Shown here: one piece after another, positions 1-7,326 of the stretch
Layout of the letters: each line of letters starts with the position of its first letter
How positions within the stretch are numbered: position 1 is the stretch's first letter
Assembly: GCA_023230665.1 (NCBI GenBank)
Contig: JALNWY010000066.1
Coordinates: 1 to 14,611 of the forward strand
Direction of reading: 5' to 3'
DNA from: Deltaproteobacteria bacterium
GTDB taxonomy: Bacteria > Desulfobacterota > Desulfomonilia > UBA1062
DNA length: 14,611 nucleotides
Program-made: the position numbers and the translations under genes
Notes under the pieces: generated by a model
What the model saw: only the letters and a program-made list of their open reading frames with translations
Databases searched by the model: none
Told to the model about the DNA's origin: nothing

Positions 1-387
1 CCAGACACCGAGACCGGCCCAGTAGACGGAGCTGGGCAACCGTTTGAGCCTCTTTCCTGCGGTTTTTCCAAATACGCCAGCCTGATCATCGGAATCCATC
101 AATGGCTGAACCAGGTCTCTTTCCAGCTTGTCAGCCTGGACCGCAAAATTCTCCGCAGGTAGTCGCTTCTCTTCCAGGGAATTGTAAATCCATGGTACGA
201 AAAGCATGTAGCGGAGGCGCGTCTGGATCGTGCTTGTGCCTGGGAATAACTGGTCGGCGAAGCTGTCCCGTACGGAGCCGAGTCCGAGCTCGTCACGACT
301 TTCCTTTTCCTGGAAAAGGGAAAGGATGCGAAGCGTGCGTTCCCTCGCTTTCGAGTCATGGTCAATCCATGCAAGGACGGAAGGCAT
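1..387 (-). CDS. DUF6361-type protein, 3' part outside window
   Basis: The minus-strand frame from ATG 387-385 stays open to base 1, giving 129 codons without a stop, so the gene is cut by the window edge. It starts MPSVLAWIDHDSKARERTL and continues with LFQEKESRDELGLG, RDSFADQLFPGTSTIQTRL, RYMLFVPWIY and, near the edge, GVFGKTAGKRLKRLPSSVYW. This strongly resembles the N-terminus of the DUF6361 family from memory; I have not searched. The family has no established function to my knowledge. The start lies one base after the TGA of the DUF3553-type gene, with only a weak GGGAAG about ten bases upstream, so translational coupling is likely. The antisense frames over this stretch do not look like protein. 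The next genes beyond position 1 would show which system this pair belongs to. Confidence 0.8.
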   Translation of the reverse strand, partial: MPSVLAWIDHDSKARERTLRILSLFQEKESRDELGLGSVRDSFADQLFPGTSTIQTRLRYMLFVPWIYNSLEEKRLPAENFAVQADKLERDLVQPLMDSDDQAGVFGKTAGKRLKRLPSSVYWAGLGVW

Positions 388-388
388 A

Positions 389-1255
389 TCAATTGTACTT
401 CCCGGGAGTAATGCACCACATGAATGACTGTACATCAATCATGTCACGCGGTTTCATTTCCATGGCGACCAACTCATCTTTGAGATACTTGGCGAAATCG
501 AGCAGGCAGGAATAAGTCAGCCAATTCAGGTCAGACCTGTAGTTCAGTTCGGCCTTGGTGAGTGCAGCGGCGTGCTTGGTGACTTCCGGTTTGAGAAACA
601 TGTGTTCTTCGGGAAATGCGAGAAACGGAAAGTAGGTCATGGTGGTCCATTTGGCCGCCTCGATCTCCTGCAGACATGCCGCGAAACCTTCAAATCGCTT
701 TCTGAATTCACCATCTCCATAGAGCAGATCAAATAACCGTTCGGCAAAGAGTTGGACGTGCGCGGGTGTTTTGAGGCCATCCTTGAGGCCCATCTTTTCA
801 TTTGGGAAAATCAGGTTGGTCTTGTTGGCTACCTGAAGAGCCCGTCGCACGATTTCATCAAAATTTCTGTTTTCAAGAAGTTCCCTGAAAGCCTGCTCGT
901 TGAGCAATTCCAATAGAAGCTCCCTGGCAGCGACTTTGTAATTACGTTCCTCGATGAGATATCCGTCATCCTCAAACCCATCAGGGAAAAGCTTCAGAAA
1001 ATCCAACCGGGCGTCGGGCAGACTTCTGTGCCCTTTGACCGTGGCGCGTTCGAAAAAGGATGGATTGTCGAGTATCGGATGTGAGGCTTCTTCGCCTTCG
1101 ATCTTTTCAAAATCGATATGGCTCAAAAGGATTGTCTTTTCCCCGGCATGGATGAAAAATATCCTGGCTTTTCCATCCGAAGTGACTTCCACCACTTTGC
1201 CGAGGCCCCACTCCGGCATTTTCGGATGCCGAACTTTGTCACCTACCTTTAACAT
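389..1255 (-). CDS. DUF3553-type N-terminal domain protein of unknown function
   Basis: The predicted protein is 288 aa. Its first 50 residues (VGDKVRHPKMPEWGLGKVVE, then a short beta-rich stretch) match the DUF3553 type of small barrel domain found in bacterial helicase- and repair-linked proteins. The rest is helical and not assignable; near the end are TKAELNYRSDLNW (233-245) and RDMIDVQSFMW (270-280), which look like conserved family signatures. There is no signal peptide or membrane segment. I chose ATG at 1255 because GAGG lies nine bases before it; the in-frame TTG at 1270 overlaps that ribosome site and would add five residues. The stop TGA is one base before the next ATG, so the two are co-translated. 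The pairing with a DUF6361-type gene suggests subunits of one system. Function is unknown; a role in DNA-targeting defence is inferred from the neighbourhood. Confidence 0.75.
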   Translation of the reverse strand: MLKVGDKVRHPKMPEWGLGKVVEVTSDGKARIFFIHAGEKTILLSHIDFEKIEGEEASHPILDNPSFFERATVKGHRSLPDARLDFLKLFPDGFEDDGYLIEERNYKVAARELLLELLNEQAFRELLENRNFDEIVRRALQVANKTNLIFPNEKMGLKDGLKTPAHVQLFAERLFDLLYGDGEFRKRFEGFAACLQEIEAAKWTTMTYFPFLAFPEEHMFLKPEVTKHAAALTKAELNYRSDLNWLTYSCLLDFAKYLKDELVAMEMKPRDMIDVQSFMWCITPGKYN

Positions 1256-1276
1256 TCTATTATGCCTCAATCATAT

Positions 1277-1423
1277 TCAAGGAGCAGAGTCATCGATAAC
1301 TTTGCCACGCAAATTCATCAAATAACCATCAAATGAAAAAACATGCCCAGGATGGCACGTAACGCATAAACTTTCGGCTTCCGGATTCGTCGTAGGCGCG
1401 AACCAGATCAACCTCCATGGCAA
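1277..1423 (-). CDS. Possible 48-aa small ORF with a CxxCH motif, or gene remnant
   Basis: A TTG at 1423 opens a frame ending in TGA at 1279-1277, between the fic terminator and the next gene. The sequence reads like genuine protein (WRLIWFAPTTNPEAE, then CVTCHPGH, then FDGYLMNLRG). CVTCH matches the haem-c attachment pattern CxxCH, but there is no signal peptide, no ribosome site and only one motif. An in-frame stop lies 12 bp before the TTG (the TGA at 1438-1436). It may be a decayed fragment or a chance ORF. Confidence 0.2.
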   Translation of the reverse strand: MPWRLIWFAPTTNPEAESLCVTCHPGHVFSFDGYLMNLRGKVIDDSAP

Positions 1424-1441
1424 TTCGTTTGTGGATCATGA

Positions 1442-1508
1442 ATGAACCATAACATGGTTTGCGGGTCATAATATTAAAAAAATGAGCCACAAGATGGTTT
1501 ATGGCTCA
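1442..1508. repeat. Imperfect 27-bp direct repeat, 40-bp period, one copy being the fic terminator stem
   Basis: Copy 1 is 1442-1468 and copy 2 is 1482-1508. They share ATGA, CCA, AA, ATGGTTT, GG and TCA in the same spacing and differ at six positions by my alignment. Copy 2 forms the terminator hairpin. In copy 1 the outer stem is imperfect, but it contains a perfect inner dyad AACCAT-AAC-ATGGTT (1445-1459). It could be a duplicated terminator or a pair of binding sites on the same helix face. Confidence 0.65.
1476..1508 (-). terminator. Intrinsic terminator of the fic gene
   Basis: On the minus strand, starting nine bases after the fic stop, TGAGCCA and TGGCTCA form a perfect 7-bp stem around a 12-base loop, followed directly by seven T residues (1482-1476). 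The stem has four G-C pairs. This is a standard rho-independent terminator. Confidence 0.8.
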
Positions 1509-1517
1509 CCGATGATC

Positions 1518-2639
1518 CTAAAAAACAGTCTTCCCTTCGGCAATATTCAACAATTCCCATAAGGCATAAATAGCCGGCCGGCGACCGCTTGCCTCCCGCA
1601 GGACTTTCAATATGCTGTTATCACGCAATATGGCGATAATTCTCTTGGCCGTTGGCGAAGGGATATTCTTACTGTTTGAAAAATCAGTCGCCGCAAAAAT
1701 CGGCCGGGAAAACAGGAAGTCCAGCGCATGAATGGCGTATTGCGAATGGGTCAGGGCAACAAGCTGGGCTTTCTTCTCTTCATATAATTTCAGGATGTCG
1801 GATGCCTTTGCCTGGTTATCAATTGCCTGTGCCGTAACAGCCCGAAGGAAGAAAGCACACCAGTCCGTCCAGTTGTCATCTCTGGAGATGGCGAGCAACC
1901 GCTCGTAATATTCATCACGATTCGACTCGAAATAGGCACTGATATAAAACATCGGACTCTGAATGAGCCTGTGCTTGTACATAAAAAGTGGCACGCACAT
2001 ACGCCCGAGTCGACCGTTGCCGTCAAGAAAGGGGTGCAGCGCCTCAAACTCTGCATGAAGGAGTGCCAATTGGACCAGTCGGTCAGGAGCATCTTCATGA
2101 ACATATCGTTCCCATGTATCAACGCCTCTTTGCAGTTGATCCGCACTGATCGGCACAAATCGAGCTTCCTCTATACTGCAACCCGCCGGACCGATCCAGT
2201 TGGGGATTTTACGATACTCGCCGGGAGATTTTCCATGGCCCCGAACTCCGGCCATTAAAATCCGGTGTGCTTCTTTGATGATACGCTGGCACAATGGCAA
2301 CTCCTTAAGGAGTTCAATGGAGTGCCACATGGCTTGTCGATAGTTCAGGACCTCGTTGATATCCGCCTTCCGTTCAGGTGTAATATCCCTGGTGTCGCCT
2401 TTCGCCTCATATTCCAGGACCTCACCCATGGTGGCCTGGGTTCCTTCGATCCGGGAAGAAAGCACAGCTTCCTGGGTGGTTAAGGGCGAGAGCAGGATGG
2501 CGGAATTTGGGACAGCGGCAAGCGTGCCGTCATATCGTGCCAGAGCGGCACTGGCTGGGCCGATGAGTGGAATGAGCTTCTCCCACAAAATCTTTGCGGG
2601 AGGAAATTTGCCATAATGATACGTTACAGGTTGATTCAT
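1518..2639 (-). CDS. fic: Fic-family protein, class II (inhibitory helix at N-terminus), probable AMP-transferase
   Basis: Fic enzymes usually transfer AMP from ATP to Ser, Thr or Tyr side chains of target proteins. The 373-aa protein has the complete catalytic motif HPFLDGNGRLGR (202-213), with His202 as general base. The N-terminal autoinhibitory motif SSRIEG (61-66) fits the (S/T)xxxE(G/N) pattern, so it is a class II Fic that holds its own inhibitor helix and needs no separate antitoxin. The C-terminal part (about 295-373) looks like the winged-helix domain common in this subgroup, suggesting DNA binding or autoregulation. The ATG at 2639 is supported by TGAGGT and by a strong promoter; an intrinsic terminator follows nine bases after the TAG. 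It is therefore probably a single-gene unit. The target protein is unknown. All key residues are present, so it should be active. Confidence 0.95.
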   Translation of the reverse strand: MNQPVTYHYGKFPPAKILWEKLIPLIGPASAALARYDGTLAAVPNSAILLSPLTTQEAVLSSRIEGTQATMGEVLEYEAKGDTRDITPERKADINEVLNYRQAMWHSIELLKELPLCQRIIKEAHRILMAGVRGHGKSPGEYRKIPNWIGPAGCSIEEARFVPISADQLQRGVDTWERYVHEDAPDRLVQLALLHAEFEALHPFLDGNGRLGRMCVPLFMYKHRLIQSPMFYISAYFESNRDEYYERLLAISRDDNWTDWCAFFLRAVTAQAIDNQAKASDILKLYEEKKAQLVALTHSQYAIHALDFLFSRPIFAATDFSNSKNIPSPTAKRIIAILRDNSILKVLREASGRRPAIYALWELLNIAEGKTVF

Positions 2640-2665
2640 GATACCTCAAAAGGCTCCCTGTAAGG

Positions 2666-2694
2666 ATTTTAAAGCTGATTGCACAGTCTGTCAA
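2666..2694 (-). promoter_or_regulatory. Sigma-70-type promoter of the fic gene
   Basis: On the minus strand a perfect -35 box TTGACA (2694-2689) is separated by exactly 17 bp from TAAAAT (2671-2666). The start site would be near 2659, giving a leader of about 20 bases. TGAGGT lies four bases before the ATG at 2639 as ribosome site. The match is close to consensus, so the gene is probably well transcribed unless repressed. Confidence 0.8.
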
Positions 2695-2706
2695 AAGCCC
2701 GCCTTT

Positions 2707-2722
2707 CTATTCCTCCGAATAG
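2707..2722. promoter_or_regulatory. Small perfect palindrome upstream of the fic promoter, possible operator
   Basis: CTATTC-CTCC-GAATAG has two perfect 6-bp arms around a 4-bp centre. It ends 13 bp upstream of the -35 box, a place where an activator or repressor could bind. No second copy was found elsewhere in the window by eye, so regulation is only a suggestion. Confidence 0.3.
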
Positions 2723-2851
2723 TCTTCTACCCCGAAATTTGCCTATAAAACAACAGAAACCACAGCACTTGGAGGCTCCAATTGCTCAACGTTTCGGAGG
2801 GGCGTTCGCTGACACATCCCGGCGAGAATCCGGTTTCTTTCAATATCGAAT

Positions 2852-3004
2852 TCAGCGGTTGATCCGAAGAGACAGGAGATCGATTTTCACATCCGAAATG
2901 TGATTGTAAAGTGCGATCCAGGCATAGTGCTGTGCTGAGCAGGCAAACATACGGGCTATGCCGCTGGCAAAGCTTTTGATATATTTGCGACTGAATCTTC
3001 TCAT
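2852..3004 (-). CDS. Possible 50-aa small ORF of unknown function
   Basis: ATG at 3004 to TGA at 2854-2852, starting MRRFSRKYIK and containing a Cys and several aromatic residues. The frame is also open further upstream into the end of the CPCC gene. No Shine-Dalgarno sequence is visible. It could be a decayed end of a former gene or a chance ORF; low confidence. Confidence 0.15.
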   Translation of the reverse strand: MRRFSRKYIKSFASGIARMFACSAQHYAWIALYNHISDVKIDLLSLRINR

Positions 3005-3024
3005 TAGCGATTTTCTGTTATTGT

Positions 3025-4644
3025 TTAGGTGACGTTTTTTTGGTCATCCGATTCCCATTCCCCTCCTTCCAGCCGCCGCCAGTCTTCTTGGATAAGGGGA
3101 TGATCATCTCGAAGTGGATCGGCAAGCCAGGAGTCGAATTGGGCGATCACATGTTTCCGCAGCGCGGCAACCTCCTTGCGCCGTAACCACTCTGTATTCT
3201 CGGAATCATCATCAGGAGCAAAGGCATCACCATGGGTTTCGAAGTGTCGCCGCGATTCCCGCAACGATGGCAAATCCCCTGGAGATATCGGCTGATCCAA
3301 GTCCGGCAGGGGATCATGTAGGGTGAAGTACAGTGGCCATCCGCAGAGCAGGCAGTCCTGAATCTCCATCGGTTCATCGTCGAGATGGGGATAACCGCAG
3401 CAAGGGCAGACATGAAACCGCATGGTTTGGGGCGAGGTGGAGAATATCCGCCAACGCCGGAATATGGGCGTGTCGGGCGAAACGAAATTTCGAGGTTCCG
3501 CGATTGGCCAGCGCCAGGTGGATCGAAAGCCACAGTGCAACCCGTATTCGGTGGTTAAACCGGTTTCACCCCAATCGATCACCAGCCGGTATCCCTCGCT
3601 GAAAGCTACACGACCGGGGCGGCCCTTTTCGTCAATCAGGCATCTCCCCGGGGCGAGAGGCAGGCGGATAAATAACTCCGTGATTGTCTCCCTCTCCAGC
3701 GCATGCAATTCCTCTTCAAAACCCCATGCTGCGCTCCGCAACGCCCTGTTGCGCCAAAGCCTGTCGGTTAGCTCGAGGCGTGTTGGAGTGCCGGTTTCCC
3801 TCAACATCTCCAGCTCTTCGAGCAAATCTTGCGCATCCTGAATACGCCGATCCAAATGTGAAAGTTGCGGCGTCGGGCGATCCATTTCTGCCCACGCACT
3901 GGTCAATGCCTCGCGTCGCAGCAGGGCCAAAAGGTACTGTAATCGGGCGAATTCCTCTTCATGATCGGGACCCCAGGCGGCACGCAGGACGAAGGGATCA
4001 AGCTGCCGGGCAAGAGTTACGAAAAACCAAGCCCGCAATTCTGTGGACGGCCAATCGTTTTCGTTGGAAGCCAGGCGCTCCGTTACGGCGGCAGGCCACC
4101 GCCATGGCAGATATTGTCCTGGTTCGGGCCACAACCCTAATCCCAAGCGCCATTCTCGTTGTTCGAATGTACCCTGAAAATAGTGGCTGAAGGTATCCCC
4201 AATTCGTATCAACCAGCCCTGTCGAGCTTCTCGCCAAGTCAGTCCGTTCCACTCCTGGCCATGCGCGTCGATTTGCCGAACCGTGATCCTGAGGCAGTCA
4301 GCATCCTCTTCTTGCTCCGCGCTCAGTTCTGTATGACAACCTTCCTCGTCAATTCGCACCGATACCGGCAGGAGGCGGTGAGCAATAGCTGCCGCCCAAG
4401 CCCATAAGGGTACAAAAGGAGGATAGAGATAGCTCATCCGCGCAACCAGCACGGCACCATCACCATGGACGCGCAACCGTATCCACCCAGCTTCCGGCTT
4501 GGAAACCGAGATTTCGGGCGGCGGGACCTCGGCTCTATCCAAACCCGTATTCAAGGCTGCAAATTTCAGGTCAAAAGCATTCATGGCAGACATCGTTCCG
4601 GACATCGTTCCGGACAGTGCGTTAAAGATCCCCTTCAAGACCAA
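3025..4644 (-). CDS. Uncharacterised protein with C-terminal CPCC-type cysteine cluster, third gene of the type III RM operon
   Basis: This 539-aa protein is not recognisable along most of its length. It is rich in Trp and acidic residues, with no signal peptide or clear membrane segment. Residues 411-435 carry HVCPCCGYPHL and then CLLCGW, a four- to five-Cys pattern like the 'cysteine-rich CPCC' family and suggestive of a zinc site. The following stretch with SLRESRRHFETHGD (460-473) also resembles that family. The middle (about 260-320) is predicted helical. It begins 21 bases after the Res stop, so it is probably co-transcribed with mod and res. The start is uncertain: TTG at 4644 has only a weak GAGAG upstream, and ATGs at 4605, 4593 and 4584 are alternatives, two of them inside a 12-bp tandem repeat. 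An in-frame stop just upstream excludes longer forms. Its function is unknown; a role as regulator or accessory of the RM system is only a guess from position. Confidence 0.75.
   Translation of the reverse strand: MVLKGIFNALSGTMSGTMSAMNAFDLKFAALNTGLDRAEVPPPEISVSKPEAGWIRLRVHGDGAVLVARMSYLYPPFVPLWAWAAAIAHRLLPVSVRIDEEGCHTELSAEQEEDADCLRITVRQIDAHGQEWNGLTWREARQGWLIRIGDTFSHYFQGTFEQREWRLGLGLWPEPGQYLPWRWPAAVTERLASNENDWPSTELRAWFFVTLARQLDPFVLRAAWGPDHEEEFARLQYLLALLRREALTSAWAEMDRPTPQLSHLDRRIQDAQDLLEELEMLRETGTPTRLELTDRLWRNRALRSAAWGFEEELHALERETITELFIRLPLAPGRCLIDEKGRPGRVAFSEGYRLVIDWGETGLTTEYGLHCGFRSTWRWPIAEPRNFVSPDTPIFRRWRIFSTSPQTMRFHVCPCCGYPHLDDEPMEIQDCLLCGWPLYFTLHDPLPDLDQPISPGDLPSLRESRRHFETHGDAFAPDDDSENTEWLRRKEVAALRKHVIAQFDSWLADPLRDDHPLIQEDWRRLEGGEWESDDQKNVT
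4589..4616. repeat. 12-bp tandem repeat (2.3 copies) at the start of the CPCC gene
   Basis: GACATCGTTCCG occurs twice in tandem followed by GACA. On the coding strand it encodes a duplicated Ser-Gly-Thr-Met and so supplies two successive in-frame ATGs at 4605 and 4593. The unit is a multiple of three, so gain or loss of copies would keep the frame and change only the number of possible start codons. Confidence 0.85.
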
Positions 4645-4665
4645 CTCGGTTCATCTCTCATTCCA

Positions 4666-6006
4666 TCAAGCTATCCCGACCCTTGCCAGCTCCTCTTTCC
4701 ATGCATCTTCCATAAGCAGGGTGAAGGTCATGCCCTGGTTTTCTTCCCACAGTTCAAATTGACCGGCATGTATTGCCGTGTTGGCGTGGGCGGTCAGCAG
4801 CTCGAACAGTTTTCGTTTGTATTCGGTATCATCGTTGCCTTTCAAATGTTCTCCCTTGGTTTCCAGCACCGAAAAGCGGAACTTCCCTTCATCAGTGCCG
4901 TGCAGGCAAGCGAGCAGGTCAGGATAAACCCTCTGTCGCTGCCAGCCTTGCAGACCATAGGACTGCTGATTTACCGCGATCCGGTGCCACCAGTAGACAC
5001 ATTCACGGCTGTCGAGGTACCAGGCGGTCTCTTTTTCCAGGGTGTTGAAGTCGCGCTGATAGACCTTTTCGAAAAGGCATTTTTCCAGCAACTCGCCGTC
5101 CTTGCGGTACAGAATACGGTCATCCTCCGACACCTCGATTTCCAGAGTCTTTGCCAAAGCCCAGTTCAATTCGGGATTTTGTGAAGTCACAAGCTTCAAA
5201 GCTATGTCGCCGCTTTCCAGTTTTTGCCGGAACAGTTCTTCCGCTTCTCGATTAACCTGTTCGCGTAGATCAAGTTTGATGGTTTTGACGAGATCAAGAC
5301 GGCTCGCATAAAGCTGTTCTTCGCTCACTCCTCGATCACGCAAGGTGTCCAGGGTTTCAGAAAGAATACGCATCCCCTGCCAGGGGTTTGGAACTACGTC
5401 CAGCAATTGGCGGACAAGAAAGGAGATATCAAGCCCTTCCTCGGGCAGACCTTCCACTTTTTCCTGGATAAAATCGAGTAGCGTCTTGCCGTTTTGCTTC
5501 TCTGTCCTGGCGATATCGATCCGGGCAATGGTCCGTTTCAGTTTTTCGTCCGCTCCAACGCTTACACTATCGGCAGCCACAAAACGGAACGCCTCCCAAT
5601 CCAGGTGACCAAGAATATCCCGGTCGTAATCGAGAATCCTGTAACCTTCAGGGGATTTTTCCTCACGATGCAACACTCGGGGCAAAAAGATAGCCGGCAC
5701 GTTTTTGAAAGCATCGCGACGGCCGATGGTCTCCCGGCGGGTCATGCGTTTAGCGCCGCCCTCGCTGTCACTGACCCTGACACTGGCGGCAAGATCAGCC
5801 ATACCTTCATCTTCCAGCCCGCGCCGGACCCCGTTGACTGCCTCCCGCACGTCCTGATCAAAGGTGAAAACATAGCATTCATCAAGCGCCGCATGACTGG
5901 TCAAGCGGGCATGGGGCTGGCGCAGCACCCGGCCGATCATCTGGGTCAGGGCAGTATTGGCCGTGGTCTTGGAGAGGATGGCCAGCACATAGGCAAACGG
6001 ACAGTC
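4666..6006 (-). pseudogene. C-terminal fragment of Res (motif VI and PD-(D/E)XK nuclease domain)
   Basis: This is the continuation of the res frame after the UGA, starting DCPFAYVLAIL. A GTG at 5988 could be called as a start, but it is the Val of a conserved internal segment and has no ribosome site, so I do not treat it as a genuine gene start. The fragment holds QMIGRVLR and the nuclease residues YPD and LETK. It would be made only by readthrough or by internal initiation. Confidence 0.75.
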
Positions 6007-7323
6007 TCAACCTTCTCGCAGGGCGTCCTTGGTAATGATGAAGCGTACGGGACAGATCTCGGCCAGAAGATCTTCGCTGCCCAATTCATCTTTTTCCGAG
6101 GTCTTGAGCCTGATTTCCTCTTCCCGCGCTCCGAGCTTGTCAATGAGATATTCGCGCACGTCTTCGGCATGGACAAAAGCCGTATCGCGCTGCTCCTTGC
6201 CGGTGCGCTCCACCCGCACCAGCATGATCGGCCGGATGTAACGGCCGGTTTCCGCCTGCAATGATTCGGCATCACGGGTAAGATTCTCCAGTTTGGCGTG
6301 GGCCATGGTCATAGTGTGTTTCCAGCCACCCTTATCCTCGTTGATCACATTGATGGGCAGCTTGATCATCTCTTCGTCTTTCAGGTCCGTTCCCGGCACG
6401 TTGACCAAGACATTGGATTGGTGCTTGCCCTTTGTGTTCGGCGTGGCCGACAATTCGATGATAAAATGGGGATTGAAGCCATACAGGGTGGCGCGGGCCG
6501 TATCCGAATAGGCCTTGTGGCCTTCATCGATTACCACCACCGGCCGCACCAGCCGCAGCACGTTACCGAGACTCTGCTTGATGGAAAGGGCGCCGGGAAC
6601 AATTCCCTGCATCCAGCCCTGGTCAGAAAGATCATTGATATCCAGATTATGTACCGCATCCAGCATTTTCCTGTTGGCGTTGCTGTCATCTTCCGGTGGA
6701 AAGAACGACGTAAATCTTCCAGTATCCCGGAAGAGTCGCAGGGTTTCCTTTGATTTGCGGGCCGCCGAGGGCAGCATCAGCAACATGACGCACAACTGGC
6801 CCTCAACGTCACGGCGGTTGAAGGCATCCCCCTTTTCCAGAAGTTTGACCCGGCCGCCGGAAGCCCGCTCCAGAATCTGGCGGTATGGGTGCTCGCGGTC
6901 GGCAAGCTGCTTCCATGTCTGGCGGTAAATGGCGTCGGACGGCACTACCCAGAGGATAAAACCAGTCTGGCGTTTAAAATAATCGGTCTGGATGCGCTCC
7001 AAGGCGCAGGCAGCCAGCAGGGTCTTGCCCCCACCGGTGGGCACCTTCAGGCAGATGTTGGGGATAACGCGGTGCAGACCGTCGCGGCGGGAAAGCCAGG
7101 GGGCGACAAAGGCGTTGCCATCCCTGTCCCGCAGATAAGGCAGCATCCTCTCATGATTCAAGTGGACCCAGGCATCACGGCAATAATCAGCCAGTTCGAC
7201 TTCCTTGCCCCGGCTTTTCTGGAACTCCACGAACGCTTCGGCATCTTCCCGTTTCTCCGCAAGCACGCCGAGGTAACGGTCGATTTTCTGGAGAACGCCC
7301 TGTTGGTAATCCTTCAGCTCCAT
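6007..7323 (-). CDS. N-terminal fragment of Res (helicase motifs I-III only)
   Basis: If the UGA at 6009-6007 is real, this 438-aa product is what is translated. It keeps the first RecA-like domain with motif I (95-101), motif II DEGH (266-269) and SAT (292-294), and ends at ITKDALREG. It lacks motifs V and VI and the whole nuclease domain, so DNA cleavage is not expected. Whether it can still bind Mod is unknown. Confidence 0.75.
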   Translation of the reverse strand: MELKDYQQGVLQKIDRYLGVLAEKREDAEAFVEFQKSRGKEVELADYCRDAWVHLNHERMLPYLRDRDGNAFVAPWLSRRDGLHRVIPNICLKVPTGGGKTLLAACALERIQTDYFKRQTGFILWVVPSDAIYRQTWKQLADREHPYRQILERASGGRVKLLEKGDAFNRRDVEGQLCVMLLMLPSAARKSKETLRLFRDTGRFTSFFPPEDDSNANRKMLDAVHNLDINDLSDQGWMQGIVPGALSIKQSLGNVLRLVRPVVVIDEGHKAYSDTARATLYGFNPHFIIELSATPNTKGKHQSNVLVNVPGTDLKDEEMIKLPINVINEDKGGWKHTMTMAHAKLENLTRDAESLQAETGRYIRPIMLVRVERTGKEQRDTAFVHAEDVREYLIDKLGAREEEIRLKTSEKDELGSEDLLAEICPVRFIITKDALREG

Positions 7324-7326
7324 TGC

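Larger units (their letters stand above)
2640..3024. other. Intergenic region between the type III operon and fic
   Basis: These 385 bp hold the fic promoter and a small palindrome near 2640-2722 (listed separately), and a 50-codon minus-strand ORF at 3004-2852 (ATG to TGA). That ORF begins 21 bases after the CPCC gene stop, has no clear ribosome site and no family I recognise, and reads like a remnant or chance ORF. I see no convincing intrinsic terminator after the CPCC gene, no tRNA and no repeat array. Confidence 0.5.
4666..7323 (-). pseudogene. res: Type III restriction endonuclease subunit (Res), interrupted by one in-frame UGA
   Basis: Res is the ATP-dependent translocase and nuclease of type III restriction. 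The frame from ATG 7323 to TGA 4668-4666 would give 885 residues, normal for the family, but codon 439 (6009-6007) is TGA. Around it the minus strand reads GAA GGT TGA GAC TGT CCG, that is REG-stop-DCP, where the family has REGWDCP (motif V). A TGG to TGA change explains it, and the same frame resumes with no indel. Motifs present: PTGGGKT (95-101), DEGH (266-269), SAT (292-294), QMIGRVLR (461-468), and a PD-(D/E)XK nuclease site YPDLL (800-804) with LETKG (820-824). Everything except the Trp is preserved, so the mutation is recent, an assembly error, or read through. GGGGGA seven bases before the ATG is a good ribosome site. It lies between mod and the CPCC gene in one operon. Confidence 0.9.

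Noticed and set aside
102..515. Plus-strand frame over the left edge
   Set aside because: It is antisense to the DUF6361-type and DUF3553-type genes, whose translations are clearly protein-like and coupled.
5986..5988. GTG as a genuine start for a separate C-terminal nuclease gene
   Set aside because: It is an internal Val codon of the conserved res frame with no Shine-Dalgarno sequence; the open frame simply resumes after the UGA.
6007..6009. Genome-wide reading of UGA as tryptophan
   Set aside because: TGA serves as the natural stop of hipA, the helicase, mod and the DUF3553 gene, and TGG is used freely for Trp, so general recoding is not supported. Local readthrough remains possible. Selenocysteine is unlikely because the family has Trp here.
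4465..6264. Plus-strand open frames of about 240-256 codons
   Set aside because: They run antisense to res and the CPCC gene, with no ribosome sites and no recognisable motifs.
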